Source: Arthrobacter pullicola (GTDB taxonomy: Bacteria; Actinomycetota; Actinomycetes; Actinomycetales; Micrococcaceae). From it: a stretch of 64,000 nt of DNA. The notes below the pieces were generated by a model. That model was not told the DNA's origin and did no database searches. It was given only the letters and a program-made list of their open reading frames with translations. Shown in pieces: positions 34,173-42,963 of this stretch (positions within the stretch are counted from its first letter, which is position 1; every line of letters starts with the position of its first letter). Location of the stretch: NCBI RefSeq assembly GCF_014836875.1, contig NZ_JACSQC010000008.1, positions 107,057-171,056 of the forward strand, written 5' to 3'. Made by a program: the position numbers and the translations under genes.

Positions 34173-34286
34173 ATGGACGGACAAGAGCCGCCAGGCACCC
34201 TCGTGGGACGGAACGGGGACAGCGCCTGGCTCACTGCTTTGTTGAGGACGGCTGCTGGCGGACGCGTTCGGCGGAGTGGAAGCTGA
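34173..34286 (+). pseudogene. Detached N-terminal fragment of the LuxR/LAL regulator
   Basis: ATG 34173 opens 37 codons that read as the start of a LAL-type regulator: TLVGRNGDSAWLTALLRTA then AGGR, followed out of register by a stop at 34284-34286. In intact relatives this point leads into the Walker A loop. The downstream frame resumes at GVEAETDLPYAALQRM, normally found about 35 residues later. The junction lies at about 34262-34275, so the P-loop segment is missing and the frame is shifted. Confidence 0.6.
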
Positions 34287-36861
34287 AACGGACCTTCCCT
34301 ACGCGGCGCTGCAGAGGATGGTCCTGGCTCACCGGGATGCCCTTGACGATCTGGCGGAAACCCCACGCGCCGCGCTCGTTGCGGCCTGCGGACTCGCCGA
34401 GGGACCGGTCCCTCCGGCCCCTCGGCCGCTCGTTGGCCTTGGATTGCTGCATCTGCTTGCCAGGTTCTGCGAAGACGCCCCTTTGGTGTGCTTTATCGAC
34501 GACGCGCAGTGGGTGGATCCTGAATCCCTTCAGGTACTGGCGTTTGCCGGGCGCCGCCTCACGACTGAACGGATCGTGCTCCTGTTTGCTGTTCGCACCA
34601 ACGGCAGGGATCCCGGTGCACTGGATGATCTACCCGGCCGCACCCTCGCGGGCCTGAATCACGAGGACGCCCTCAGGCTGCTCGCGAGCGTGGCATCACG
34701 AACGCTCGACCGGCGCGTGGCCGACCAAATCATCGAGGCCACAGGCGGAAATCCGCTGGCCCTGCTGGACCTGCTGACGGATCTCAGCGTGCGGCAACTC
34801 TGCGGGGAGGAACTCCTTCCGGAACCGGTTCCGGTGAGCAAACGCCTTGCGGACTACTATCTCCGGCAAGACCGCCGGCTCCCCTCCGAAACGCAAAAAT
34901 GGCTTCTAACGGCGGCCACGGAACCTTCCGGGAACCTCGAAGCGATCGCCGCGGCGTGCACCGCGCTGGGTTTGCGGGATGATGCCTCGCACCCGGCGGA
35001 ACTGGCCGGGCTGGCCCGCGTGGGCACAACAGTCACCTTCCGGCACCCGCTCGTACGTTCGGCTATCTACAACGGGGCTTCCAGCCACGACATCCGCAGT
35101 ATTCACGGGCACCTGGCAGACGCGGCCGAGAGCCGCGGCGACACCTACCAGCGGGTGATGCACCGTGCAGCGGCAACCATCGGACCCGACGATGGCGTTG
35201 CAAGCGAACTCGAGGGGGCCGCAGACCTGGCGGCAGGCCGCGGGGGCTACTCTGCCCGGACAAAAATCCTGCTCCGCGCGGCTGCCCTCTCCTCCACCGG
35301 CAAGGACAAAGACCTCCGTTTGCTGGCGGCCGCGGAATCCGCAGCCGCTGCCGGATCGGGTGCGCAGGCCAGTGCCCTGCTGCGGGCCCTCCCGGTTGAA
35401 GGGTTCGACGACGTGACCCGGGGACGCATCCTCCTGGCCCAATGCGAGCTGGACATCCTGGTCCCAGGGGGTGAGTTCGCGGACCGCGTTCCCCGCTTGC
35501 TGGCGGCGGCCAGGATTTTCCGCACGGCCTGCCCGCAGCGGGCAAAACAAGCCGCCGCCCAGGTTTTCTGGGCTCTTGTCCAAGCCGATGACCTGGTGGA
35601 TCACGCGTCCTCATGGGAAGCGGCCACCGAAGCCCGGCTCGTTTGCCGGCTGAGTCCAGGCCCGGACCTGCCCACTCAGAGCCTCATCGCGCTCAGCACC
35701 CTCGTTCTGGACGGGCACGCCGCCGCTGCGCCCCTGGTCCACAGCGCCGTCCGGCAAGCAACGGCGCTCCAAACATCCGACGACGATGTCCTGCAGTCCT
35801 TCATGCTCATTGCCTACGCAGCGTTCCTCCTTCGCGAACCAACGGCGGCAGCCGCCGTCCTCAAGCGTGCCGGGCACAGTGCCCTGAACCGCGGTGCGGA
35901 GCTGGCTCAATGCCGCATCGATCTCCTCGGAGCCCACTTTGACCTCCAGCTGGGGAAGATCCAGGAGGCAACTGTGCGGCTCAACGGCGCCGCCGCGCTG
36001 ATGTCCATGATGGGATTGCCGGGTGCGTATGCCCAGATGGTGATCTCGACGCCGGCCCTGCATGGGTGGCTCGGCAGTGAGGCTGCTGCCCAGGAAGATT
36101 CCCTGACAGCGGATGCCAGAGCGGCCGGTTACGGCACCCGGGTAGCTTCGCGTCTGATCAGGACAGTGCTGCTGCGGGCGTCGCAGGGCCGCTACGTTGA
36201 AGCCTGGGATGCCGGTCAGCAGCTTAGGTACGAGGATCCGTTCTTCTCGGGATCGCTTTTTGTTCCTGACCTCCTCGAAAGTGCGTCGCGCGCAGGCGAC
36301 CGGCAGGCGGCCATCCGGCTCCTCGACCGGCTCCAGGCGGAGAACCGGGATTCCACCAGCAGGTGGGCTGCGGGCTTGGTCGAACGGGGCATGGCCCTGG
36401 TCATGGAGGACGGCACCGCAGCCCACTTTGACCGGGCGCTGGACTTCTTCAGCGAACCTGCACTGGAGATGGATGCCGCCCGGACACACCTGCTCTATGG
36501 GGAATGGCTGCGCCGCCGGCGCCGCCGGAACGCCGCGGCTGGACAACTATCCCAGGCACTGGAGATATTCCACCGGCTCGGGGTCCCTGGATGGTCAGAG
36601 CGTGCCCGCAGGGAGCTGGCAGCACTCGGAGACAGCCGGCACGAATCCACCCTGCCTGCTTCCCTGACCCCACAGGAACTGTCCGTCGCCAGGCTGGCGG
36701 CTGCGGGTTATACCAACGCCGGTATCGCAGCTCAGTTGTTCGTCAGCTCCAGCACGGTGGACTATCACCTCCGGAAAGTGTTCCGGAAACTCGGGGTCGT
36801 TTCCCGCAGGCAGCTTCAGAACGCTGACCTTGACGGCAGTCCGGCTGCTCCTGTTCCCTGA
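34276..36861 (+). CDS. LuxR-family (LAL) regulator lacking its Walker A loop, probably broken
   Basis: An 861-residue frame. It begins inside an AAA-type regulator: VEAETDLPYAALQRM, then LVCFIDDAQWVDPESLQVLA (Walker B) and RIVLLFAVRTNGRD. A long TPR-like middle follows, and the C-terminal LuxR helix-turn-helix reads LTPQELSVARLAAAGYTNAG then IAAQLFVSSSTVDYHLRKVF. Large LAL regulators normally carry an N-terminal GxxGxGKT loop, which is absent; the stub of the N-terminus lies in another frame at 34173. GTG 34276 has no properly spaced ribosome binding site. It is therefore either a pseudogene, an assembly error, or a protein that works without nucleotide binding. The rest of the frame is intact, so the damage would be recent. 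Confidence 0.7.
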   Translation: MEAETDLPYAALQRMVLAHRDALDDLAETPRAALVAACGLAEGPVPPAPRPLVGLGLLHLLARFCEDAPLVCFIDDAQWVDPESLQVLAFAGRRLTTERIVLLFAVRTNGRDPGALDDLPGRTLAGLNHEDALRLLASVASRTLDRRVADQIIEATGGNPLALLDLLTDLSVRQLCGEELLPEPVPVSKRLADYYLRQDRRLPSETQKWLLTAATEPSGNLEAIAAACTALGLRDDASHPAELAGLARVGTTVTFRHPLVRSAIYNGASSHDIRSIHGHLADAAESRGDTYQRVMHRAAATIGPDDGVASELEGAADLAAGRGGYSARTKILLRAAALSSTGKDKDLRLLAAAESAAAAGSGAQASALLRALPVEGFDDVTRGRILLAQCELDILVPGGEFADRVPRLLAAARIFRTACPQRAKQAAAQVFWALVQADDLVDHASSWEAATEARLVCRLSPGPDLPTQSLIALSTLVLDGHAAAAPLVHSAVRQATALQTSDDDVLQSFMLIAYAAFLLREPTAAAAVLKRAGHSALNRGAELAQCRIDLLGAHFDLQLGKIQEATVRLNGAAALMSMMGLPGAYAQMVISTPALHGWLGSEAAAQEDSLTADARAAGYGTRVASRLIRTVLLRASQGRYVEAWDAGQQLRYEDPFFSGSLFVPDLLESASRAGDRQAAIRLLDRLQAENRDSTSRWAAGLVERGMALVMEDGTAAHFDRALDFFSEPALEMDAARTHLLYGEWLRRRRRRNAAAGQLSQALEIFHRLGVPGWSERARRELAALGDSRHESTLPASLTPQELSVARLAAAGYTNAGIAAQLFVSSSTVDYHLRKVFRKLGVVSRRQLQNADLDGSPAAPVP

Positions 36862-36871
36862 CCCGGGCCGG

Positions 36872-37126
36872 CTACCCGGCCTGCGAGCGCGCGTCACCGC
36901 GGAAAACGGAGTCCTCTCCGTCCTCCGGGACCCAGCGGAGCAGGTCCCCGGGCTGGCAGTCCAGCACCTCGCACAGCGCGGCCAGCGTGGTGAACCGGAC
37001 CGCTTTGGCACGCCCGTTCTTAAGCACGGCGAGGTTGGCGGGCGTGATTCCGATCCGTTCGGCCAGGACACCGACAGGCATTTTCCGGCGGGCGAGCATC
37101 ACATCGATGTCGACGACGATCGGCAT
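36872..37126 (-). CDS. XRE/Cro-type helix-turn-helix protein
   Basis: An 84-residue regulator with a single Cro/CI-type domain: VGVLAERIGITPANLAVLKN then GRAKAVRFTTLAALCEVLDC and QPGDLLRWVPED. This subgroup is very often paired with a DUF2975 membrane protein, as here; the ATG overlaps that gene's stop by one base. It may sense a membrane state through its partner, but no target is known. It is convergent with the LuxR gene (10-base gap). Confidence 0.85.
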   Translation of the reverse strand: MPIVVDIDVMLARRKMPVGVLAERIGITPANLAVLKNGRAKAVRFTTLAALCEVLDCQPGDLLRWVPEDGEDSVFRGDARSQAG

Positions 37127-37623
37127 CAGATCACCTCGTCGAGCTGGCTGCGCAGGTCCCTGGCCGCGGCGTCGGTGGCCACGGCCTGGGCCAGGAGGGC
37201 ACGCATCACGACGACGACGAGTGCGACGCCGGCGATGGTCACCGCTATGCCACCAATCAGCAGCACAATTCCCGGTGCCACCAATTCGCCGGGTGCCAGG
37301 AGGATTCCAAGGACGACGGTCAGGACGGCGGCAGCAGCAACGGCACCAATGATGGCGTCCACCCAGCGGAAAGCTCCGGCGGAAAACACGGTCCCCCGCC
37401 GCACCATGGTCAGCAGCCGCCAGACGCAGACAACCGTGAGCTGGAACGCTAGGACCGCCAGCAGCACGACGGCGAGCAGCGGCACACGGATGGCGGCGAC
37501 GTCCGGCCCCGCTTCGCTGAGGTCAGCGCCCAGCAGCGGCACAATAACGGCCTGGACAAATAGAGTTCCTGCGAGCACACCCGCCATCAGGATGCGCAGC
37601 ACAAGAATGGTCAGCTTTCCCAT
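37126..37623 (-). CDS. DUF2975 membrane protein
   Basis: A 165-residue protein with four hydrophobic segments, starting LTILVLRILMAGVLAGTLFV and with FRWVDAIIGAVAAAAVLTVV later, fitting DUF2975. The family has no established activity and is usually encoded with an XRE regulator, which is the next gene and is translationally coupled. ATG 37623 has AGAGGCC (on the minus strand AAAAGAGGCC) a few bases upstream. Confidence 0.8.
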   Translation of the reverse strand: MGKLTILVLRILMAGVLAGTLFVQAVIVPLLGADLSEAGPDVAAIRVPLLAVVLLAVLAFQLTVVCVWRLLTMVRRGTVFSAGAFRWVDAIIGAVAAAAVLTVVLGILLAPGELVAPGIVLLIGGIAVTIAGVALVVVVMRALLAQAVATDAAARDLRSQLDEVI

Positions 37624-37695
37624 AAGGGCCTCTTTTCTCGACTGACAATCAGTTTAGATCGATTATCGAGAGAACGGCAGGCCGGGAAAATGAAG

Positions 37696-37744
37696 CCTGA
37701 TGTCGTGAAGTGACATCGGGCGAACGGCTGTTAAGCCTCGTTCG
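37696..37744. promoter_or_regulatory. Two adjacent inverted repeats upstream of the monooxygenase
   Basis: CCTGATGTC (37696-37704) and GACATCGGG (37712-37720) form a 9-base repeat with one mismatch. Immediately after, CGAACG (37721-37726) pairs with CGTTCG (37739-37744) and encloses an inner GGCT-GTTA-AGCC. They sit 60-110 bases before the monooxygenase start and could be an operator plus leader hairpin. No known regulator motif is recognised. Confidence 0.4.
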
Positions 37745-37804
37745 CCAGGTGCGGGCAGACCCCCTAGGTTCTGTCCATGAACTCATTCGACGCGAAGCAA
37801 AACC

Positions 37805-39262
37805 ATGGAAACAACAACGACTGACGCGGCTCCGGGCCGCGCTCCCATCATCATCGGAGCCATGTTCCGGGCCGTCGGTGCCTATCCCAGCGGATGGCGC
37901 TACCCCGGTGCACACCACGATCCACACCAGGATGCCGAGGTCATCCGCGCTACGGCCCTGGAAGCTGAGGCGGCCGGGCTGGACTACATCTTCTTCGGCG
38001 ACTGGCTGGCGACCGGACCGGACCTGGAATTCCGGGACCCCTACCTGGCAGCCCGCATCGAGCCACTGAGCGCCGTGGGATTCCTGGCAGGCGTGACCTC
38101 CCGCATCGGCCTCATCGCCACCGTCAACGCCACCTATTCTGACGCCTACACCCTGGCGCGGATCAGCGCGTCGGTAGACCGTCTCAGCGGCGGCAGGCTC
38201 GGCTTGAACATCGTGACCGGGGCCGAGCCCCGGGCAGCCGCGAACCACGGCCGCGACGCCCACTGGGGCAACGATCACCGCTACGACTCCGCCGAGGAAC
38301 TCATCGACGCCCTCCGCCTGCTCTGGGACAGCTGGGGCGACGGCGCCCTCGTCGCCGATCAGGAATCGGGGGTCTACCTTGACCCCACCAAACTCCATCC
38401 GGCCGGCTTTCAAGGCACACATCACCCCGTTGCCGGACCGCTGAACGTGCTTCGGCCGGTTCAGGGGCATGTGCCGTTGGTGCATGCCGGCACCTCGGCC
38501 CGGTCACGGCGCCTGGTGCACACCCGGGCCGACCTCGCTTTGCTGGGACTCACTAACCTCACGGACGCTGCCGCGGAGACGGACGCCGTGCGGCGGGAAG
38601 CCGCCGCCCAGGGACGAGACCCCCATGAGGTCAAGATCATCACACCCGTGCTGCCCATCCTCGGCGGCACCCTCGAAGAGGCATGGGCTATCCACGATTT
38701 CCTGGTTTCCCTGGTCCCGGTTTCGCCAGGGCCGCACGACGGACGGGAGGGATTTCCGGGCACCCGGAGCCTGGCGGTACTCGAAGGCCTGATCGGCTTC
38801 CCCCTGGCCGCTTTCGATCTGGATGCCGAGGTGAGCCCTGAAGATGCCGGAGCGTTCAGCCGCGGCGGCCACCGTCTCCTGCAGCTGGTGGAGCAAAGGT
38901 CCGGCCGGGTCCCCGGAACCCACCGGCCCGTCCGGTGGCGCGACCTCCTGGTCAACCATTTGGTCCCCTACAACGTGGTGGTGGGCACGCCAGCCCTGGT
39001 AGCGGACTACCTGCAGTCCTGGCATGAGGCAGGCGGCGTGGACGGATTCAACATTCTCACTCCCTACCTCGGGGACCAGTTTGAGCGCTTCACCCGAGGC
39101 GTGATCCCGGAGCTCCAGGCACGGGGCCTGTTTCGCCGCAGCTACAGCGGAGCCACCCTGCGGAGTCACCTGGGCCTCACCGTTCCGGAGAATGTCCACG
39201 AGCAAAAACGCGAACAGCCGGCCGCAGTTGCCAACCCAATCAGTGCCGGGACTCCGGTATGA
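37805..39262 (+). CDS. FMN-dependent monooxygenase, NtaA/SnaA/DszA family
   Basis: A 485-residue luciferase-fold monooxygenase. The family is marked by IIIGAMFRAVGAYPSGWRYP near the N-terminus, EAEAAGLDYIFFGDWLAT, DRLSGGRLGLNIVTGAEPRA and HWGNDHRYDSAEELI. Relatives use reduced FMN and oxygen to oxidise nitrilotriacetate, pristinamycin IIB precursors or dibenzothiophene sulfone. No flavin reductase gene is adjacent, so reduced FMN must come from elsewhere. The gene starts a plus-strand block; its stop overlaps the sulfurtransferase start (ATGA), which ties it to sulfur chemistry. The substrate is unknown. Confidence 0.87.
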   Translation: METTTTDAAPGRAPIIIGAMFRAVGAYPSGWRYPGAHHDPHQDAEVIRATALEAEAAGLDYIFFGDWLATGPDLEFRDPYLAARIEPLSAVGFLAGVTSRIGLIATVNATYSDAYTLARISASVDRLSGGRLGLNIVTGAEPRAAANHGRDAHWGNDHRYDSAEELIDALRLLWDSWGDGALVADQESGVYLDPTKLHPAGFQGTHHPVAGPLNVLRPVQGHVPLVHAGTSARSRRLVHTRADLALLGLTNLTDAAAETDAVRREAAAQGRDPHEVKIITPVLPILGGTLEEAWAIHDFLVSLVPVSPGPHDGREGFPGTRSLAVLEGLIGFPLAAFDLDAEVSPEDAGAFSRGGHRLLQLVEQRSGRVPGTHRPVRWRDLLVNHLVPYNVVVGTPALVADYLQSWHEAGGVDGFNILTPYLGDQFERFTRGVIPELQARGLFRRSYSGATLRSHLGLTVPENVHEQKREQPAAVANPISAGTPV

Positions 39263-40158
39263 ACAGCGGCGGACAAGGCGACGGAGCCGGGGCGGCCTGC
39301 GCCGTCGACTTCCGCAGTCAGCATGTCATCAGCGCTGCCACCCTCCTCAAGCAGCTCGAAGGAGGGCAGCCTCCGGTACTGCTGGACATCCGCTTCCGGC
39401 CAGGGCTTGCGGATCCACAGGCAGAGTACGACGCTGGGCACCTGCCCGGGGCGCACTACGTACACCTTCCCACCGTCCTCGCGGATGCCGGCGCGCATAG
39501 ACCGGCCGCGGACGGCGCGCTGCCCCTGCCGCGGTTTGACACCCTGCAGGACTCCCTCCGGAGCTACGGCATCAACGATGACTCGCGCGTTGTTGTCTAT
39601 GACAACCGCAGCGGCCTGTCAGCCGCACGTGCCTGGTGGGTACTGCGGTGGGCAGGACTGACAGACGTGGTGGTCCTGGACGGCGGCTATGGGTACTGGC
39701 TTGGGCAAGGCCTGCCCACTGCCACCGCCCGTCCGGAGCCAACCGCAGGGACCATAACCCTCAAGGTCTCCGGGGCACCCGATGGAGGGTACCTGCCCAC
39801 CATCAGCACGGCTGAGGCCGCAGCGTTTGCACCGGCGGGAGTGCTGGTCGACGCGCGCGAAGCGCAGCACTTCACCGGGAGTACGGGCGGTTCACCGGCC
39901 CATATTCCCGGGGCGCAGAGCCTGCCCAGCAGCGCCGATGTAAACGAACAGGGACTGCTGCTCAGCTCTCAAGCGCTCCGGACACAGGCCGGGGAAGCGG
40001 GACTCACGTCCGGCGCCGCCGTCGCGACTTATTGCGGCGCCGGGGTACTGGCTGCCCACAAGGTCCTGACGCTCGCAACGCTCGGCATCAACGCGTCACT
40101 CTATGTGGGGTCCTGGTCGGCTTGGTCCGCCGGCCCGGACCAGTCACTGGTGCGGTAA
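39259..40158 (+). CDS. Two-domain rhodanese-type sulfurtransferase
   Basis: A 299-residue tandem rhodanese. The first domain has LLDIRFRPGLADPQAEYDAG and YDNRSGLSAARAWWVLRWAG and lacks the catalytic Cys, as usual. The second ends with VATYCGAGVLAAHKVLTL, where Cys259 is the persulfide-forming residue. It would transfer sulfane sulfur, for example from thiosulfate or 3-mercaptopyruvate, to an acceptor. Translational coupling to the FMN monooxygenase implies that it processes sulfur released by that enzyme. The SseA/thiosulfate distinction cannot be settled by eye. Confidence 0.88.
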   Translation: MNSGGQGDGAGAACAVDFRSQHVISAATLLKQLEGGQPPVLLDIRFRPGLADPQAEYDAGHLPGAHYVHLPTVLADAGAHRPAADGALPLPRFDTLQDSLRSYGINDDSRVVVYDNRSGLSAARAWWVLRWAGLTDVVVLDGGYGYWLGQGLPTATARPEPTAGTITLKVSGAPDGGYLPTISTAEAAAFAPAGVLVDAREAQHFTGSTGGSPAHIPGAQSLPSSADVNEQGLLLSSQALRTQAGEAGLTSGAAVATYCGAGVLAAHKVLTLATLGINASLYVGSWSAWSAGPDQSLVR

Positions 40159-40349
40159 TCCGTCTTTTTATTGCGGAACGTGACCCGGTCTTGCGCAATG
40201 CGAGCACCGGTGACCGCTGAAGTCAGGCGACTTCGGCGCCACGGGTACCCGCTCTTACAGTGTGGTCAACACGTCCTGGCATCACCCTCACTCCCCCTCC
40301 TCACCCCGCGGCTTTACGCCGGCACCTTCCCATCGAAAGCAGGCACCCC
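40159..40349. other. 191-base gap before the importer operon, with inverted repeat GAAGTC-AGGC-GACTTC
   Basis: No gene is seen here. A perfect 6-base inverted repeat lies at 40219-40234, and a run of five T follows the sulfurtransferase stop (40164-40168) without a convincing stem. AAAGCAGGCACCCC precedes the ATG at 40350 as a weak ribosome binding site. It may hold a separate promoter for the importer operon. Confidence 0.35.
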
Positions 40350-42017
40350 ATGGTCTTCCGTAAACCTGTCCGCACCATCACGGCCGGCATCGCAGCGCTC
40401 ACGCTGGCGATCGTTGTGGCCGGATGCGGCACCAGCACCGAGGCCGCCAGCCCGGCCGAGAACTCTGGAAATCCCGTCACCGGCGGCACCCTCGTCTACC
40501 TTGAGCAGCAGGCCCACACGAACCTGTATCCCCCCTCGGGCGGTTTCTACCCCAACGGCGGGATCCTCAACCAGATCACGGACAAGCTCACCTTCCAGAA
40601 CCCCGAAACACTCGAAATCGAACCGTGGCTTGCAGAGTCCTGGACTTCCAATCCCGAGCTGACGGAATACACTTTCAAACTCCGCAGCGGGGTCACCTTC
40701 TCCGACGGCACCCCGGTGGATGCAGCCGCGGTGGCCCGCAACTTCGACACTTACGGTCTGGGCAACAAAGCCCTGAATCAGCCGGTCTCCGAGGTGATTA
40801 ACAACTATGACCACAGCGAAGTCATCGACCCGCTGACAGTCAGGTTCCACTTCAAGAAGTCCTCGCCCGGCTTCCTGCAGGGCACGGCCACCATCGGGTC
40901 GGGAATCGTTTCCGTCAGCACCCTGGACCGCAACTTCGACGAACTCGGCGACGCCACGAACATCATCGGCAGCGGCCCCTTCACCGTGGCCAGCGAAGTC
41001 CTGGGCAAGGAACTCGTGCTGGAGGCCCGCCAGGACTACACCTGGGGCCCGGTAAACGCGGAACACCAGGGCCGCGCCTACCTGGACTCGGTGAAGATTA
41101 TCGTCACCCCCGAAGACAGCGTCCGCACCGGCTCCCTGCTCGCAGGCCAGGGCGACCTGATCCGCCAGGTGCAGGCCTATGACGAAAAGCAGGTGGAGGC
41201 GCAGAACTTCACGATTCATGCTCCCGGCAGCCGCGGGGTCAACGACAGCATCGTTTTCCGCCCGGACAACGCACTGGTCTCGGACGTCCGCGTCCGCCAG
41301 GCACTCCTGAAGGCCACCGACACCAACGAAATTGTGGAGACCATTTTCTCCGAGAACTACCCCGTGGCCACGTCCGTCCTGGCCAAGGCTGCCGCTGGCT
41401 ACGTGGATCTCTCCGACAAGCTGGGCCACGATCCAGAGAAGGCGAAGGAACTGCTGGACGAAGCGGGCTGGGAAGAGGGAGCCGACGGCATCCGGACGAA
41501 GGACGGTGTGCAGCTGTCCCTGACTATTTACGAATCCCTGCCCCAGCCGCAGAACAAGGCTGTGTTGCAGCTGGTCGCCCAGCAGTGGGAAAAGGTGGGC
41601 GTCAAACTCAACGTCCTGGCCGGTGACACCGGCAGCAAGACCGTTGACAACCTCGACCCGGACAAGACCCCGGTATCCGTGGCGATGGTTGGCCGCGCAG
41701 ATCCGGACGTCATCAAGAGCCAGTTCCACCCGGCGAACCGGGATGCGCTGCTGCAGCTCGGCGGCAGCAGCCAGAGCGTCAAGAGCTTCGTCGATGAGAA
41801 GCTCAATTCCCTGCTCGAAACCCAGTCAGCGCGCACCGATCCGGAGCAGCGGCTCAGGGACGTTGCCGACATCCAGAACCACCTGATCGACCAGGCCCTG
41901 GTGATCCCGATCTTCGAAGAGCCGCAGGTCTTCGCATCCGCACCCTACCTGCACGGGCTTGCCTTCGAAGCCGTCGGCCGTCCGAGCCTGTACGGCGTCT
42001 GGCTCGACAAGGACTGA
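40350..42017 (+). CDS. ABC transporter substrate-binding lipoprotein, KPN_01854-like
   Basis: A 555-residue family 5 binding lipoprotein with lipobox VVAGC (Cys26). The mature protein starts GGTLVYLEQQAHTNLYPPSG and has FKLRSGVTFSDGTPVDAAAV and VRVRQALLKATDTNEIVETI. The neighbouring genes are those I remember accompanying the KPN_01854 binding-protein subfamily. It should capture the compound later oxidised by the luciferase-like enzyme encoded four genes downstream. ATG 40350 is set by the signal peptide. The next gene begins one base after the stop. Confidence 0.87.
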   Translation: MVFRKPVRTITAGIAALTLAIVVAGCGTSTEAASPAENSGNPVTGGTLVYLEQQAHTNLYPPSGGFYPNGGILNQITDKLTFQNPETLEIEPWLAESWTSNPELTEYTFKLRSGVTFSDGTPVDAAAVARNFDTYGLGNKALNQPVSEVINNYDHSEVIDPLTVRFHFKKSSPGFLQGTATIGSGIVSVSTLDRNFDELGDATNIIGSGPFTVASEVLGKELVLEARQDYTWGPVNAEHQGRAYLDSVKIIVTPEDSVRTGSLLAGQGDLIRQVQAYDEKQVEAQNFTIHAPGSRGVNDSIVFRPDNALVSDVRVRQALLKATDTNEIVETIFSENYPVATSVLAKAAAGYVDLSDKLGHDPEKAKELLDEAGWEEGADGIRTKDGVQLSLTIYESLPQPQNKAVLQLVAQQWEKVGVKLNVLAGDTGSKTVDNLDPDKTPVSVAMVGRADPDVIKSQFHPANRDALLQLGGSSQSVKSFVDEKLNSLLETQSARTDPEQRLRDVADIQNHLIDQALVIPIFEEPQVFASAPYLHGLAFEAVGRPSLYGVWLDKD

Positions 42018-42018
42018 T

Positions 42019-42963
42019 ATGCAGCGCTACCTCCTGAACCGTATTGGCCAGGCCATCCTGGTCCTCTGGGCGGCGTTCACCATTGCCTTCGTGCTGCTGC
42101 AGGCGCTTCCCGGTGACGCTTTGCTGATCAAGTACCAGAATCCGGATATGGGCCTGAGCCCGGAGGAGATCGCGGCCATCCGCGACTCCTACGGCGCGGA
42201 TACCCCGTTGTTCCTTCAGTACCTGAATTCCCTGGGTGGCTTCCTGACCGGGAACCTCGGCTACTCGGTTCAGGCGGGTGTTCCCGTGGTGGAGCAGCTG
42301 GCGGCCAATGTGCCGCCCACGCTGGCCCTGGCGGGATTGGGCTTCCTCGCCGCGGTGGTCCTTGCCGTCGCGATTGCGTTCCTGTCCAGCCTTGCTCCGT
42401 TCGGCTGGATACGGAACGCCCTCCAGTCGCTGCCCTCCCTGTTGGTCTCGATACCGGTCTTCTGGCTGGGCATCGTGCTGATCCAGATCTTCTCCTTCAA
42501 GCTGAAGCTGATTCCAGTCATCAATCCACCGGAGGCGCTGGGCCTGATCCTGCCGGTGGCCACCCTGGCCGTTCCGATCTCGGCTCCGCTGGCGCAGATC
42601 CTGATCCGCAGCATCGACGACGTCCGCACACAGCCCTTCGTCGCCGTCGCATTTTCCCGGGGTGGAAGTGCCGCCTGGGTGCTGGGTCATCATGTGGCAC
42701 GCAACGCGGTACTTCCGGCGCTGACCATCGCGGGTGTGCTGCTTGGGGAACTGATCGGCGGGGCCGTGGTGACGGAAACCGTGTTCGGGCACAACGGTGT
42801 GGGCCAGTTGACGCAGCAGGCGGTGAACAGCCAGGACGCTGCCGTGCTGCAGGCGGTGGTGGTGCTCGCGGCCACGGCATTCGTCCTGGTCAACCTCGCT
42901 GTGGACCTGCTGTACCCCGTGCTGGACCCCCGGCTCAAGCGAAAGACAGGAGCACTCACATGA
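42019..42963 (+). CDS. Peptide-type ABC permease (DppB-like)
   Basis: A 314-residue permease starting MQRYLLNRIGQAILVLWAAF, with about six helices, the loop GNLGYSVQAGVPVVEQLAAN and the EAA-type region FVAVAFSRGGSAAWVLGHHV. ATG 42019 follows the binding-protein stop by one base. Its stop overlaps the next permease start by four bases. Confidence 0.9.
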   Translation: MQRYLLNRIGQAILVLWAAFTIAFVLLQALPGDALLIKYQNPDMGLSPEEIAAIRDSYGADTPLFLQYLNSLGGFLTGNLGYSVQAGVPVVEQLAANVPPTLALAGLGFLAAVVLAVAIAFLSSLAPFGWIRNALQSLPSLLVSIPVFWLGIVLIQIFSFKLKLIPVINPPEALGLILPVATLAVPISAPLAQILIRSIDDVRTQPFVAVAFSRGGSAAWVLGHHVARNAVLPALTIAGVLLGELIGGAVVTETVFGHNGVGQLTQQAVNSQDAAVLQAVVVLAATAFVLVNLAVDLLYPVLDPRLKRKTGALT

